A stretch of 64,000 nucleotides of DNA, taken from positions 620,001 to 684,000 of the forward strand of contig NZ_JAFEWC010000001.1 of NCBI RefSeq assembly GCF_017355875.1. Direction: 5' to 3'. Source of the DNA: Aridibaculum aurantiacum (GTDB lineage Bacteria > Bacteroidota > Bacteroidia > Chitinophagales > Chitinophagaceae). Below are positions 8,746-16,671 of the stretch, piece by piece. The number at the start of each line of letters is the position of its first letter. Positions within the stretch are counted from its first letter, which is position 1. The notes under the pieces were generated by a model, which had not been told where the DNA came from, did not search any database, and saw nothing but the letters and a program-made list of their open reading frames with translations. The position numbers and the translations under genes were made by a program.

Positions 8746-10650
8746 CTAGGCTTTCCTGATCAATCCTTTTGCATCAACAGATAATTTTCCTTCTGCCTGC
8801 AGGTAGTCGAGTACCTGCCACACCTTTTCTTTTTTCAGGCCTTTCATGTGGTCCAGCAGTAGCTTTATATCTGCTTCTGCGCTGCTGATGTGGTGCAATA
8901 TGCGCTGGCTGATGATCTTGAATTCTTCATCTGTCAGCTGGCTGTTTTTCTTTTCCAAACAATTGTCGCAACTGCTGCAAGTTTGCAATTCAGTATCCCC
9001 AAAGTAATGGCCAATGTACTGGCTGCGACATTTATCCTGCAGCATTACATACTGCTCCATTGCCTGCACGCGCAGTTTGTATTCCTCCTTTCGTTTCAGG
9101 TAATCGTGCTGGTTAAAAACAAGATACTCAGCCGGCGCACGGTCTTGAAGAAAGAATAATTGTGGTGTTTCTTTCTGCGGATGATACTCGATAATGCCAA
9201 ACGCCTGTAGTGCCTTTAGTTGTTGCTGAAGTTCTTCGGTGCTTAGCTTCGTTAACCTCGCCAGCAGGTTCTCATTTACCGAAACAAGATTATCAAAGAT
9301 GCCTTCATAGGTGCGCAGCAGGTATTTTACCACATTATCATAAGCAGGATGCGATGCTTCAAATGCATGAAGCGTTTCTTTAGAACAGCTAAAAGATATT
9401 TTAGTAGAAATAAAAACCTGCTCATTAAAAGCAAGGTGTCCTTCCTGTTCGAGTGCTTTTAAAGCATTGACAACAGGAATGGTTTCAAGCTTAAACTTCC
9501 TTACAAAATCATTGAGATTAAAATCAAAGTATTGTCCTTCGCCACTACCTACAGGTAATTGTAAAAAATTAGCAACAGCCTGGTAGATGTCGCGGATATC
9601 TTTTACGGAAGGATATTTTTTTGCTGGCAGTTCTTTTAGTTCAGCAAGCTCCTGCTGCGTATACAGTAGTACTGCAAAAGATCGTTTGCCATCTCTGCCA
9701 GCACGGCCTGCTTCCTGGTAGTAGTTCTCCAAGTTATCAGGAATATCTACGTGCACCACCACCCGCACATCAGGTTTGTCAATACCCATCCCAAATGCAT
9801 TGGTGCAAACAATCACTGTAATTTCATTCTTTATCCATCGTTCCTGTTTATGGCTTCTATCAGCCTGCAGCAAACCTGCATGGTAATAATCTGCAGAAAT
9901 ATGGTTCAGATGTAGGAGGTGTGCGATCTCTTTTGTTTTTTTCCTGTTGCGGCAGTAAACAATAGCTGAGCCTGGTACTTTTTGTAAAATATCTACCAGC
10001 TTGTTGATCTTGCTTTCTGCATTGAAAGCACTCATGGAAAGATTGTCTCGTGCAAAGGATTGCCGAAAGATTCCTGGGTTGGCAAAATGAAGTTTGTCGC
10101 ATATGTCCTTTTGTACAACGGGTGTTGCAGAGGCGGTAAGAGCAAGTATAGGCACGTTTGGAAATTCGCTGCGTAATTTGGCAATGCGCAGGTAAGGCGG
10201 CCTGAAATCATACCCCCATTGCGATATACAATGCGCTTCATCTACTGCAATTAGATTGAGTTTAAGAGCAGGTAGATATTCTTTAAATAGTTGCGTTTCC
10301 AACCGCTCCGGTGAAACATAAAGGAACTTGTAGTGGCCATAGCATGCATTCTGAAGTGTTTCTTTTACTTCATAGTGGCTCATGCCGCTGTAGATGGAAA
10401 GCGCAGGAATGTTTTTCTTTTTCAGGTTATGCACCTGGTCTTTCATTAGTGCTATCAGCGGACTGATCACGAGGCAAATGCCTTCGTTCACCATTGCCGG
10501 CACCTGGAAACAAATGGATTTTCCTCCACCGGTTGGTAGCAGTGCAAGCACATCTTTACCATCCAAAACAGATTGGATGATTTCCTTCTGTAATGGACGG
10601 AAGGAACTGTAGCCCCAGTACTGTTGTAGTATTTCGTGTGGTGAAGGCAA
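8746..10650 (-). CDS. recQ: ATP-dependent DNA helicase RecQ
   Basis: 3'-5' DNA helicase of the RecQ family, 634 residues. Aromatic-rich start YWGYSSFRPLQ, Walker A LPTGGGKS at 39-46, DEAH box in LIAVDEAHCISQWGYDFRP, helicase motifs IVYCRNRKKT and QEAGRAGRDG, and a zinc-binding set of cysteines (CRSQYIGHYFGDTELQTCSSCDNC). A clear HRDC domain is not seen at the C-terminus. The start is a TTG at 10650: the codon immediately upstream in the same frame is TAA, the stop of the PIN toxin gene, and no in-frame ATG occurs before the helicase core. Translation is therefore probably coupled to the toxin gene. Confidence 0.95.
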   Translation of the reverse strand: MPSPHEILQQYWGYSSFRPLQKEIIQSVLDGKDVLALLPTGGGKSICFQVPAMVNEGICLVISPLIALMKDQVHNLKKKNIPALSIYSGMSHYEVKETLQNACYGHYKFLYVSPERLETQLFKEYLPALKLNLIAVDEAHCISQWGYDFRPPYLRIAKLRSEFPNVPILALTASATPVVQKDICDKLHFANPGIFRQSFARDNLSMSAFNAESKINKLVDILQKVPGSAIVYCRNRKKTKEIAHLLHLNHISADYYHAGLLQADRSHKQERWIKNEITVIVCTNAFGMGIDKPDVRVVVHVDIPDNLENYYQEAGRAGRDGKRSFAVLLYTQQELAELKELPAKKYPSVKDIRDIYQAVANFLQLPVGSGEGQYFDFNLNDFVRKFKLETIPVVNALKALEQEGHLAFNEQVFISTKISFSCSKETLHAFEASHPAYDNVVKYLLRTYEGIFDNLVSVNENLLARLTKLSTEELQQQLKALQAFGIIEYHPQKETPQLFFLQDRAPAEYLVFNQHDYLKRKEEYKLRVQAMEQYVMLQDKCRSQYIGHYFGDTELQTCSSCDNCLEKKNSQLTDEEFKIISQRILHHISSAEADIKLLLDHMKGLKKEKVWQVLDYLQAEGKLSVDAKGLIRKA

Positions 10651-11022
10651 TTAATTTTTAGAGGGCTTGAGAAGGATCAGAGATAAATTTGGGATGCTTG
10701 CAAAATCTTTATCGGTAGTTAACAAAGTTAGATTATACTGAATAGCGGTGGCTGCGATAATAGCATCTGGAATCCTGATGCTCTTCTCTTGTTTTAGTTT
10801 AATAGCAAGATGTTTTATTTCCCCAGTAAAGGGGTAGGTTATAGATTGTTCTATTAAAGCTTTTCTTATTTGAAGATCTTCTGTTTCAATATTTTTTACA
10901 CCTAATAGTTCTATTTCAGTTATCACTGATATAGAAAATAATTCTTCCTTATAAGGCAACATAAACTCCATTCCCTTTAGGAAGTATAAAATGACACTCG
11001 TGTCTGACAATATCATTGCCAT
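10651..11022 (-). CDS. PIN-domain toxin, VapC-like
   Basis: 123-residue PIN-domain protein, probably an RNase toxin of a type II toxin-antitoxin pair. The acidic metal-binding residues are in place: D7 in ILSDTSVILYFL, E36 in ITEIELLG, D86 in IPDAIIAATA, and D104/D106 in LLTTDKDFASI. Its start overlaps the end of an upstream 55-codon gene by 10 bases, as toxin genes often overlap their antitoxins, and its stop codon directly touches the recQ start. All three genes are on the minus strand. VapC-type toxins cut tRNA or rRNA; the target here is unknown. Confidence 0.88.
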   Translation of the reverse strand: MAMILSDTSVILYFLKGMEFMLPYKEELFSISVITEIELLGVKNIETEDLQIRKALIEQSITYPFTGEIKHLAIKLKQEKSIRIPDAIIAATAIQYNLTLLTTDKDFASIPNLSLILLKPSKN

Positions 11023-11180
11023 TCTTTTCTTACCTGCTGTTGAAACTCTTCTCCATCTACTTCATCGGGATTGGCTCCAAAAAAAGAAGAAATATCACCT
11101 TTTTGCGGTGCCTTTTTATTTTGTTCCTCAAGTTCCTGCAACTTCAATTTTTTCTTCTCAATTTCCTTTTCTTCATTCAT
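11013..11180 (-). CDS. Small antitoxin candidate for the PIN toxin
   Basis: A 55-codon gene. The protein begins MNEEKEIEKKKLKLQELEEQ, a highly charged likely helix, and ends in a region with GDISSFFGANPDEVDG and QQVRKEWQ. Its TGA stop (11013-11015) lies inside the toxin start region, overlapping the toxin gene by 10 bases. Small charged proteins directly ahead of VapC-like genes are usual antitoxins. No DNA-binding fold (AbrB, RHH, Phd) is apparent, so autoregulation may be weak or rely on another factor. Start chosen at the first in-frame ATG, 49 bases after copA ends. Confidence 0.75.
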   Translation of the reverse strand: MNEEKEIEKKKLKLQELEEQNKKAPQKGDISSFFGANPDEVDGEEFQQQVRKEWQ

Positions 11181-11229
11181 AACTGATGGCTTGTGAGATT
11201 TAAATTTTGTTGTTTAAAAGGTACAAATT

Positions 11230-13350
11230 TTACTCCACCTTCTTATAGTTCAGCCAAAGTGAGTTTGCTGCAAGTACTACATCGCTGAAGCCCATGATCA
11301 GCGCACCGGCTGTAGGCGTAAGCAAACCTACAGCAGCTATTGGTATGGCTACTATGTTATAGATGAACGCCCAGAACATATTGCTCTTGATGGTGCCATA
11401 GGTCTTTTTGCCTAGCTGAACTGCCAGTGGAAGCTTTGTAAGGCCGCTGTTCATCAAAACAACAGAAGCGCTTTGTATGGCCAGTTGTGATGCCTGGCTC
11501 AGGGATATACTTATTGTAGCCTTTGCCAATGCAGGTGCATCGTTTATGCCATCACCAACCATGATGGTTGGCTTCTCATTTGCAAGCTGTGTTATCTTTT
11601 CTAGCTTTTGCTGCGGTGTCTGTTCGGCAATTACTTCATCAATACCTAGTGTTTCTGCTATGGCTTTACATTTTGCATAGCTATCACCACTAAGCATAAT
11701 GGTGTGAATGTTTGCCCTGCGGCAATAGTCTATTACCTCTTTAGCTTCGGGTCGTAATTCATCTGCAATGTCTATCCAGCCTACTATCTCATCATTCTTC
11801 TTTACATAAAGATGATGTGCTCCTTGTACACTGTCGTCTATTCGTGGTGAACCTATGAGATAAATATTCCCATCCTTGTCCTCCGCTTTCATTCCTATTC
11901 CTTTTATCTCTTCTACCTTTTTCCATTTCATCACCTTGCTCGTCTTCCATTGTTGAGCAATGCTTTTGGCAATGGGATGATTTGAAAATTTCTCAAGTGA
12001 AAACACCAGCGACTTGAAGTCATCTGCAGGTAGAGAAGATTCAAATTCGGTAACTACAAAATTGCCATTGGTAAGCGTTCCTGTTTTATCAAATACGATC
12101 TGTTGAATGTTGCGAAACAGCTCCATGCTTTTGCTGTCGGTATACAAGATGCCTTCACGGGCTGCCCTGCCTAAGCCTACGGCAATAGCAGCAGGTGTCG
12201 CTAATCCCATAGCACAAGGACAAGCTATTACCAACACGGCTATAGAACGCATCAGGCTCTGCTGAAAAGTAACACCATCAACAAAAAAATAATTGATAGC
12301 AAGTGTAACCAAAGCAATGGTGATAACGATAGGAACAAATATGGCGCTGATTTTATCAGCCAGCTTCTGCACCGGCGGTTTATGCCCCTGTGCCTGTTTC
12401 ATCATTTGAACAATGCTGCTGCGGACAGTGTCTTTACCTGTTGCTGTTACATAGCATTTCAACGTACCATTAGAAACAACGCTGCCACCAATTATAGTGT
12501 CTCCTTGTTTTTTATAAACAGGTAAACTTTCACCACTCACAATGGCCTCATTTATTTCAGCATCACCGCTGAGTATTTTACAATCTGTTGGCACCTGCTC
12601 GCCAGACTTTATCAATATCAAATCACCAACTTGTAATGCGGTGTTTTCTACAGGAAAAATATTTTCATTGTGTTGATCGTCATAAGCAATCATATTGGCC
12701 ATCACCTTCTGTTCCTTCGTTAGCTCACGCACCGTCTTTTGTGTCTTCTGAATGGATACATCTTCTAACCAGTTGCCAAAGAAAACAATGGTGATAATAG
12801 AAGCTGCTGTTTCAAAGAACATCATACCGGGATTGGCTGTCAATAGGCCAATGACGCTGTACACGAAAGCTGATACAGCACCAAGCGTTATCAGCACATT
12901 CATATTAGGAACACCTGTGCGCAGGCTGTTGATGGCGCTCTTACCAAAGAAGCTCATGCCTACTATAAATACCGGTAAACAAAGGAATAACTCGAGTACA
13001 GGGTTATGCAGGAAGTGCCATCCAAACGTCATCCCCAGGTGACCTGCCATTAGCAGCAGCGTAAAGGGCAGGCAGAAAAAAAATTTTTGTTTAGTTGTTC
13101 TAAGCCATTTGCTTTTTGGTGCTGTAGCACCTGTTTTTTCTTCACCCGAAACAATTGTATATCCTAGCAGTTCAATATTTTTCCTGGCCTTGTCTACGCC
13201 ACCATTTGCTGTTGCATTTTCAAATGCTACTTCACCGTTCAGTGGGTTTACAGCTATTTGCTTCATCCCTTGTTTTTCCAGCACCTTACTTACGCTAAGT
13301 GCGCAGTTGCTACAGGTCATACCTTCCACTTTCCAACTTATCTTTTCCAT
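11230..13350 (-). CDS. copA: Copper-translocating P-type ATPase
   Basis: P1B-type ATPase that exports Cu(I) from the cytoplasm. From the ATG at 13350 the protein has 706 residues: one heavy-metal-associated domain with GMTCSNC (Cys13, Cys16), membrane helices, the actuator motif SGESLPV, the metal-path motif CPC in VIACPCAMGLATP, the phosphorylation site DKTGTLT, the SNHPIAKS nucleotide-site His-Pro pair, and GDGINDAPALA. CPC is characteristic of Cu(I)/Ag(I) pumps. A TTG 21 bases upstream could extend it by seven residues (LQKKILP) but ATG is more likely. A 54-codon ORF overlaps its start by 41 bases. Confidence 0.95.
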   Translation of the reverse strand: MEKISWKVEGMTCSNCALSVSKVLEKQGMKQIAVNPLNGEVAFENATANGGVDKARKNIELLGYTIVSGEEKTGATAPKSKWLRTTKQKFFFCLPFTLLLMAGHLGMTFGWHFLHNPVLELFLCLPVFIVGMSFFGKSAINSLRTGVPNMNVLITLGAVSAFVYSVIGLLTANPGMMFFETAASIITIVFFGNWLEDVSIQKTQKTVRELTKEQKVMANMIAYDDQHNENIFPVENTALQVGDLILIKSGEQVPTDCKILSGDAEINEAIVSGESLPVYKKQGDTIIGGSVVSNGTLKCYVTATGKDTVRSSIVQMMKQAQGHKPPVQKLADKISAIFVPIVITIALVTLAINYFFVDGVTFQQSLMRSIAVLVIACPCAMGLATPAAIAVGLGRAAREGILYTDSKSMELFRNIQQIVFDKTGTLTNGNFVVTEFESSLPADDFKSLVFSLEKFSNHPIAKSIAQQWKTSKVMKWKKVEEIKGIGMKAEDKDGNIYLIGSPRIDDSVQGAHHLYVKKNDEIVGWIDIADELRPEAKEVIDYCRRANIHTIMLSGDSYAKCKAIAETLGIDEVIAEQTPQQKLEKITQLANEKPTIMVGDGINDAPALAKATISISLSQASQLAIQSASVVLMNSGLTKLPLAVQLGKKTYGTIKSNMFWAFIYNIVAIPIAAVGLLTPTAGALIMGFSDVVLAANSLWLNYKKVE

Positions 13351-13474
13351 AGGTAAAATCTTCTTTTGCAAAATTATGCTGTACTACTTCGGCTACTGCT
13401 TTACATTCAATGATATCTTTACTACACAGTTGCATTTCAGCGGCATACGCCCATTTTTTACAAGTTGTTGACAT
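13310..13474 (-). CDS. Possible 54-residue Cys-containing protein ahead of copA
   Basis: Reading from the ATG at 13474 gives a 54-residue product starting MSTTCKKWAYAAEMQLCSKD with cysteines at 5, 17 and 24, an acidic/basic mix and GAA/AAA/GAT-rich codons like real genes here. Its last 41 bases overlap the copA start in another frame, and its first bases face the tsaE start on the opposite strand. I know no family for it. If real, it could be co-expressed with copA and bind metal; this is inference. The long overlap is the main reason for doubt. Confidence 0.4.
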   Translation of the reverse strand: MSTTCKKWAYAAEMQLCSKDIIECKAVAEVVQHNFAKEDFTYGKDKLESGRYDL

Positions 13475-13475
13475 T

Positions 13476-13892
13476 ATGGAATTCACATTCACATTAGATG
13501 ATATAAAAGCTACAGCAGCAAATGTGTGGCAGGTGCACCAGCACCAAAAAGTGTGGGCGCTTCATGGGGAGATGGGTGCAGGTAAAACTACTTTTGTGCA
13601 TGCGCTTTGCGAAGTGCTGGGTGTAACCACTGCTATTGGAAGTCCTACTTATTCTATCATCAATGAATATGCAAGCAGCAAAGCCGGAACTATTTATCAT
13701 ATGGATCTTTACAGGCTGCGCGACGAAGAAGAGGCAATGCAAGCTGGCATAGAAGATGCTATCTACAGCGGTAATTTATGCCTGGTAGAGTGGCCGGAAA
13801 AGGCTGCAATGCTATTGCCCGATGATTGTCTTCACCTGACCATTCAATTAATAGATGCGCAGACAAGGATGATCAGCTCGGCAAAGCATTAA
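13476..13892 (+). CDS. tsaE: tRNA threonylcarbamoyladenosine biosynthesis protein TsaE
   Basis: ATPase that works with TsaB and TsaD in making t6A37 of ANN-decoding tRNAs. The 138-residue product starts MEFTFTLDDIKAT and has a Walker A GEMGAGKTTF at 31-40, then the conserved SPTYSIINEY, IYHMDLYRL and LVEWPEKA motifs of the family. A longer start at 13410 would add an unrelated 22-residue stretch and is rejected because family members begin close to 13476. It is followed after 63 bases by ald; the two are probably transcribed together. Confidence 0.95.
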   Translation: MEFTFTLDDIKATAANVWQVHQHQKVWALHGEMGAGKTTFVHALCEVLGVTTAIGSPTYSIINEYASSKAGTIYHMDLYRLRDEEEAMQAGIEDAIYSGNLCLVEWPEKAAMLLPDDCLHLTIQLIDAQTRMISSAKH

Positions 13893-13955
13893 GCAGCTCT
13901 TAATATCAGCTACCTATTTAAGCAGTAACTTTATCCACCAAAAACACGCCTCTAC

Positions 13956-15170
13956 ATGTCGTCATTGAAACCGCTGGTTAGTACTTCATTTACCTACGAA
14001 ACGCTTGAAGAAACGCTTGATGTGAAGGCTCGTGGAGCTCAATTGCATATTGGCATTCCAAAAGAAACTGCGTTCCAGGAAAATCGTATTGCACTAACGC
14101 CAGAGGGTGTAAGTGTGTTGGTAAGCAATGGACACCAGGTGGTAATGGAAACAAAGGCTGGCGATGGCAGTAAGTTTACTGATAAAGATTACAGCGAAGC
14201 AGGAGCTAAAATTGTGTACGAAAAACAGGAGGTTTTTAAAGCGCCTATTCTTGTAAAGAGTGCTCCTGTAGTAGCAGAAGATCTCCCGCTGTTGCAAATG
14301 AGCCAGGTGATCGTTTCGCCTATTCATCTTTCTGCCATGCGTAGCGAGTACCTGCAGTTCATGATGGAGAAACGCATCACTGCACTTAGTTTTGAAAACC
14401 TGAAAGACGACAGCGGCACTTACCCGATTGTTAGGAGTATGAGCGAGATAGCCGGCAGTGCTATCATGCTGATTGCAGGACAATACCTCGGCAGCGCCAA
14501 TAGCGGAAAGGGTGTTTTACTAGGAGGTATAAGCGGTATTCCTCCTACAAAAGTTATCATCATTGGTGCAGGTGTAGTAGGAGAGTTTGCCACACGTACA
14601 GCTTTGGCACTGGGTGCTTCTGTAAAAGTTTTTGATAACAATGTGTACCGGTTAAAACGCCTGCAGAATAATCTAGGTGTAAGAGTATGGACAAGCGTAA
14701 TTGAACCTAAGATCCTGGCCAAGCAATTAAAGAGTTGCGAAGTGGCTGTGGGTGCTATGAGCAGTGAGTTTGGTCGTACACCGGTGGTGGTAACCGAAGA
14801 GATGGTGACCAATATGCGTTCTGGCAGTGTGATAATAGATGTAAGTATTGACCGCGGTGGATGCTTTGAAACCAGTGAAATAACCAGTCACCAGCGGCCA
14901 ACGTTTGTAAAGCACGATGTCATCCATTATTGTGTTCCGAATATTCCGAGCGGCTTTGCCCGTACTGCCAGCCAGGCTATCAGTAATGTGCTAATGCCAC
15001 TACTGCTAGATGTAAGTGAAGAAGGTGGCTTTGAAGAAATGGTATGGCACAACTTCAATCTTCGCCATGGAATTTACATGTACAAAGGTCATCTAACTAA
15101 TTTCTATTTAAGCCAGCGTTTCGACCTTAGATACACTGACCTGAATTTGCTGATCGCCAGCAGGAGGTAG
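13956..15170 (+). CDS. ald: Alanine dehydrogenase (AlaDH/PNT family)
   Basis: NAD-dependent enzyme interconverting alanine and pyruvate plus ammonia. The 404-residue protein has the family N-terminal motif GIPKETAFQENRIALTPEGV near residue 32, a Rossmann motif IIGAGVVGEFATRTALALGA near 205, and the VDVSIDRGGC-like segment IDVSIDRGGCFETSE. It carries a roughly 30-residue N-terminal extension, as is seen in Bacteroidota members. Word array B begins ten bases after its stop codon. Confidence 0.93.
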   Translation: MSSLKPLVSTSFTYETLEETLDVKARGAQLHIGIPKETAFQENRIALTPEGVSVLVSNGHQVVMETKAGDGSKFTDKDYSEAGAKIVYEKQEVFKAPILVKSAPVVAEDLPLLQMSQVIVSPIHLSAMRSEYLQFMMEKRITALSFENLKDDSGTYPIVRSMSEIAGSAIMLIAGQYLGSANSGKGVLLGGISGIPPTKVIIIGAGVVGEFATRTALALGASVKVFDNNVYRLKRLQNNLGVRVWTSVIEPKILAKQLKSCEVAVGAMSSEFGRTPVVVTEEMVTNMRSGSVIIDVSIDRGGCFETSEITSHQRPTFVKHDVIHYCVPNIPSGFARTASQAISNVLMPLLLDVSEEGGFEEMVWHNFNLRHGIYMYKGHLTNFYLSQRFDLRYTDLNLLIASRR

Positions 15171-15179
15171 TTGTGGGTA

Positions 15180-15238
15180 GGCGTGAGGAGAGAGGCGTGA
15201 GGAGAGAGACGTTAGATGTTAGATGTTGGATGTTAGCG
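15180..15238. repeat. Tandem 14-mer and 7-mer word array (site B)
   Basis: Two exact copies of GGCGTGAGGAGAGA lie at 15180-15193 and 15194-15207. After GAC come GTTAGAT (15211), GTTAGAT (15218), GTTGGAT (15225) and GTTAGCG (15232), in strict seven-base register. It fills the gap between the convergent ends of ald and the ABC ATPase gene. The GCGTGAGG word also occurs in site A. Confidence 0.85.
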
Positions 15239-15266
15239 TGAAGGCTAGCCTGATTCGTAGGAGAAG

Positions 15267-15884
15267 CTATTTGTAATCCATTATAGAAAGTGTCCTCTTG
15301 CAGAAAGCATATTCTACTTCATCATTACTGCTTACTATTACTGTTTTTCCTTTTGTATAATCTTCTACCAGTTTATGATACAGTGCTATGCCTGTAGCAT
15401 CCAGGTTGGTGCATGGCTCATCGAGCAGCAATAAAGGAACATCGGAAAAGAAAGCCTGTGCTAGTTTTACCCTTTGCTTCATACCACTGCTATAGTAGCG
15501 GATCTGCTTATGTGCTGCTTGTTGCAAGCCTATAATCTGTAAAATTTCTTCAATGGAAATGCCGGGGATCAATTTCTTAAACTGGTGGTGAAACTGGAGA
15601 AATTCAGTAGCAGTCATTTCTTCAATAACCTCCAGGTAGGGAGCAGCAATAGATAAGTGTTGATGCACTTTTTCTTCATCCACCAGCTTTTCATCCACCT
15701 GCCATTCTACCTTGCCTTCATTAATGGCCATGTTGCCACTGATCACTTGCAGCAAAGTGCTTTTGCCACTACCATTAGCACCTGTAATGGCTACGGTATT
15801 ACCAGGGAAAATCTCAGTGGAAAGTTGTTTGAAAATCCAATCGCGGTTGAAGCGTTTACCTGCATTGGTAAGCTTAATAGTCAT
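15267..15884 (-). CDS. ABC transporter ATP-binding protein, single domain
   Basis: 205-residue nucleotide-binding subunit. Walker A GANGSGKS at 35-42, signature YYSSGMKQRVKLAQAFF, Walker B PLLLLDEPCTNLD, and a C-terminal switch region IVSSNDEVEYAFC in which the usual His is not obvious. It is short and similar in size to CcmA-type ATPases. No membrane partner lies nearby. The start overlaps the 3' end of lpxA by 11 bases, so it is the last gene of the lipid A operon. A link to envelope transport is inference from position. Confidence 0.88.
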   Translation of the reverse strand: MTIKLTNAGKRFNRDWIFKQLSTEIFPGNTVAITGANGSGKSTLLQVISGNMAINEGKVEWQVDEKLVDEEKVHQHLSIAAPYLEVIEEMTATEFLQFHHQFKKLIPGISIEEILQIIGLQQAAHKQIRYYSSGMKQRVKLAQAFFSDVPLLLLDEPCTNLDATGIALYHKLVEDYTKGKTVIVSSNDEVEYAFCKRTLSIMDYK

Positions 15885-16671
15885 CGAGCCCGGATTTTAC
15901 AGAGCGTTTTATTATCCCGGCTTTTGAATTTTCTACAAAGCCAATGATATCTCTCTTCACCTCCGTATCAGCCAATGTTTCGTTGATTATCTCAATTGCT
16001 TTAGATGTAGTATGCCCTTGTACAAACAGGATATGATAGATGGCAGAGATCTCATCAATCACTTCTTTTGCATAGCCGCGGCGTGTAAGGCCTACATTGT
16101 TTATACCAACATAAGCCAGTGGATCGCGGGCAGCTCTTACATAAGGAGGAACATCTTTGCGAATGAGAATTTGACCTGCTATATAAACATGCGCACCTAT
16201 GTGGATGAACTGGTGAACACCTGACAAACCACCCAGAATGGCATAGTCATCTATGGTTACATGCCCTGCCAGTTGAACAGCATTAGCAAGAATAACATGA
16301 TTGCCAACAAAGCAGTCGTGCGCTATATGTACATAAGCCATCAGCAGGCAGTTGCTGCCCACCTTAGTCTTCCACCTGTCTTTTGTGCCCCTGTTTATGG
16401 TTACACATTCGCGTATCGTGGTGTTGTCGCCTATTTCTACAGTAGTTTCTTCACCAACAAATTTCAGGTCTTGTGGTATGGCGCCAAGTACTGCGCCTGG
16501 GAAAATGATACAGCCTTTGCCAATAGTGGTGCCGCTAAAGATGGTAACATTAGGCATTACATGCGTACCCTCTCCGATAGTTACATTGTCCTCTATAACC
16601 GAAAACGCGTCTACACGTACATTTTCAGCTATGCGTGCCCCTGGATGTATCTGCGCTAAAGGACTAATCAT
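15874..16671 (-). CDS. lpxA: UDP-N-acetylglucosamine O-acyltransferase LpxA
   Basis: First enzyme of lipid A synthesis: moves a hydroxyacyl group from ACP to UDP-GlcNAc. The 265 residues form the left-handed beta-helix of hexapeptide repeats (ISPLAQIHPGARIAENVRVD onwards), followed by the C-terminal helical region (GLTRRGYAKEVIDEI). The conserved MAYVHIAHDC segment holds the catalytic His. Start overlaps the end of lpxC-fabZ by 8 bases, showing tight coupling. Confidence 0.97.
   Translation of the reverse strand: MISPLAQIHPGARIAENVRVDAFSVIEDNVTIGEGTHVMPNVTIFSGTTIGKGCIIFPGAVLGAIPQDLKFVGEETTVEIGDNTTIRECVTINRGTKDRWKTKVGSNCLLMAYVHIAHDCFVGNHVILANAVQLAGHVTIDDYAILGGLSGVHQFIHIGAHVYIAGQILIRKDVPPYVRAARDPLAYVGINNVGLTRRGYAKEVIDEISAIYHILFVQGHTTSKAIEIINETLADTEVKRDIIGFVENSKAGIIKRSVKSGLDDY

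Noticed and set aside
13410-13475. Longer tsaE start adding 22 residues
   Set aside because: TsaE proteins begin close to the MEFTFTLDD position; the extension has no similarity and overlaps the possible Cys-containing ORF.
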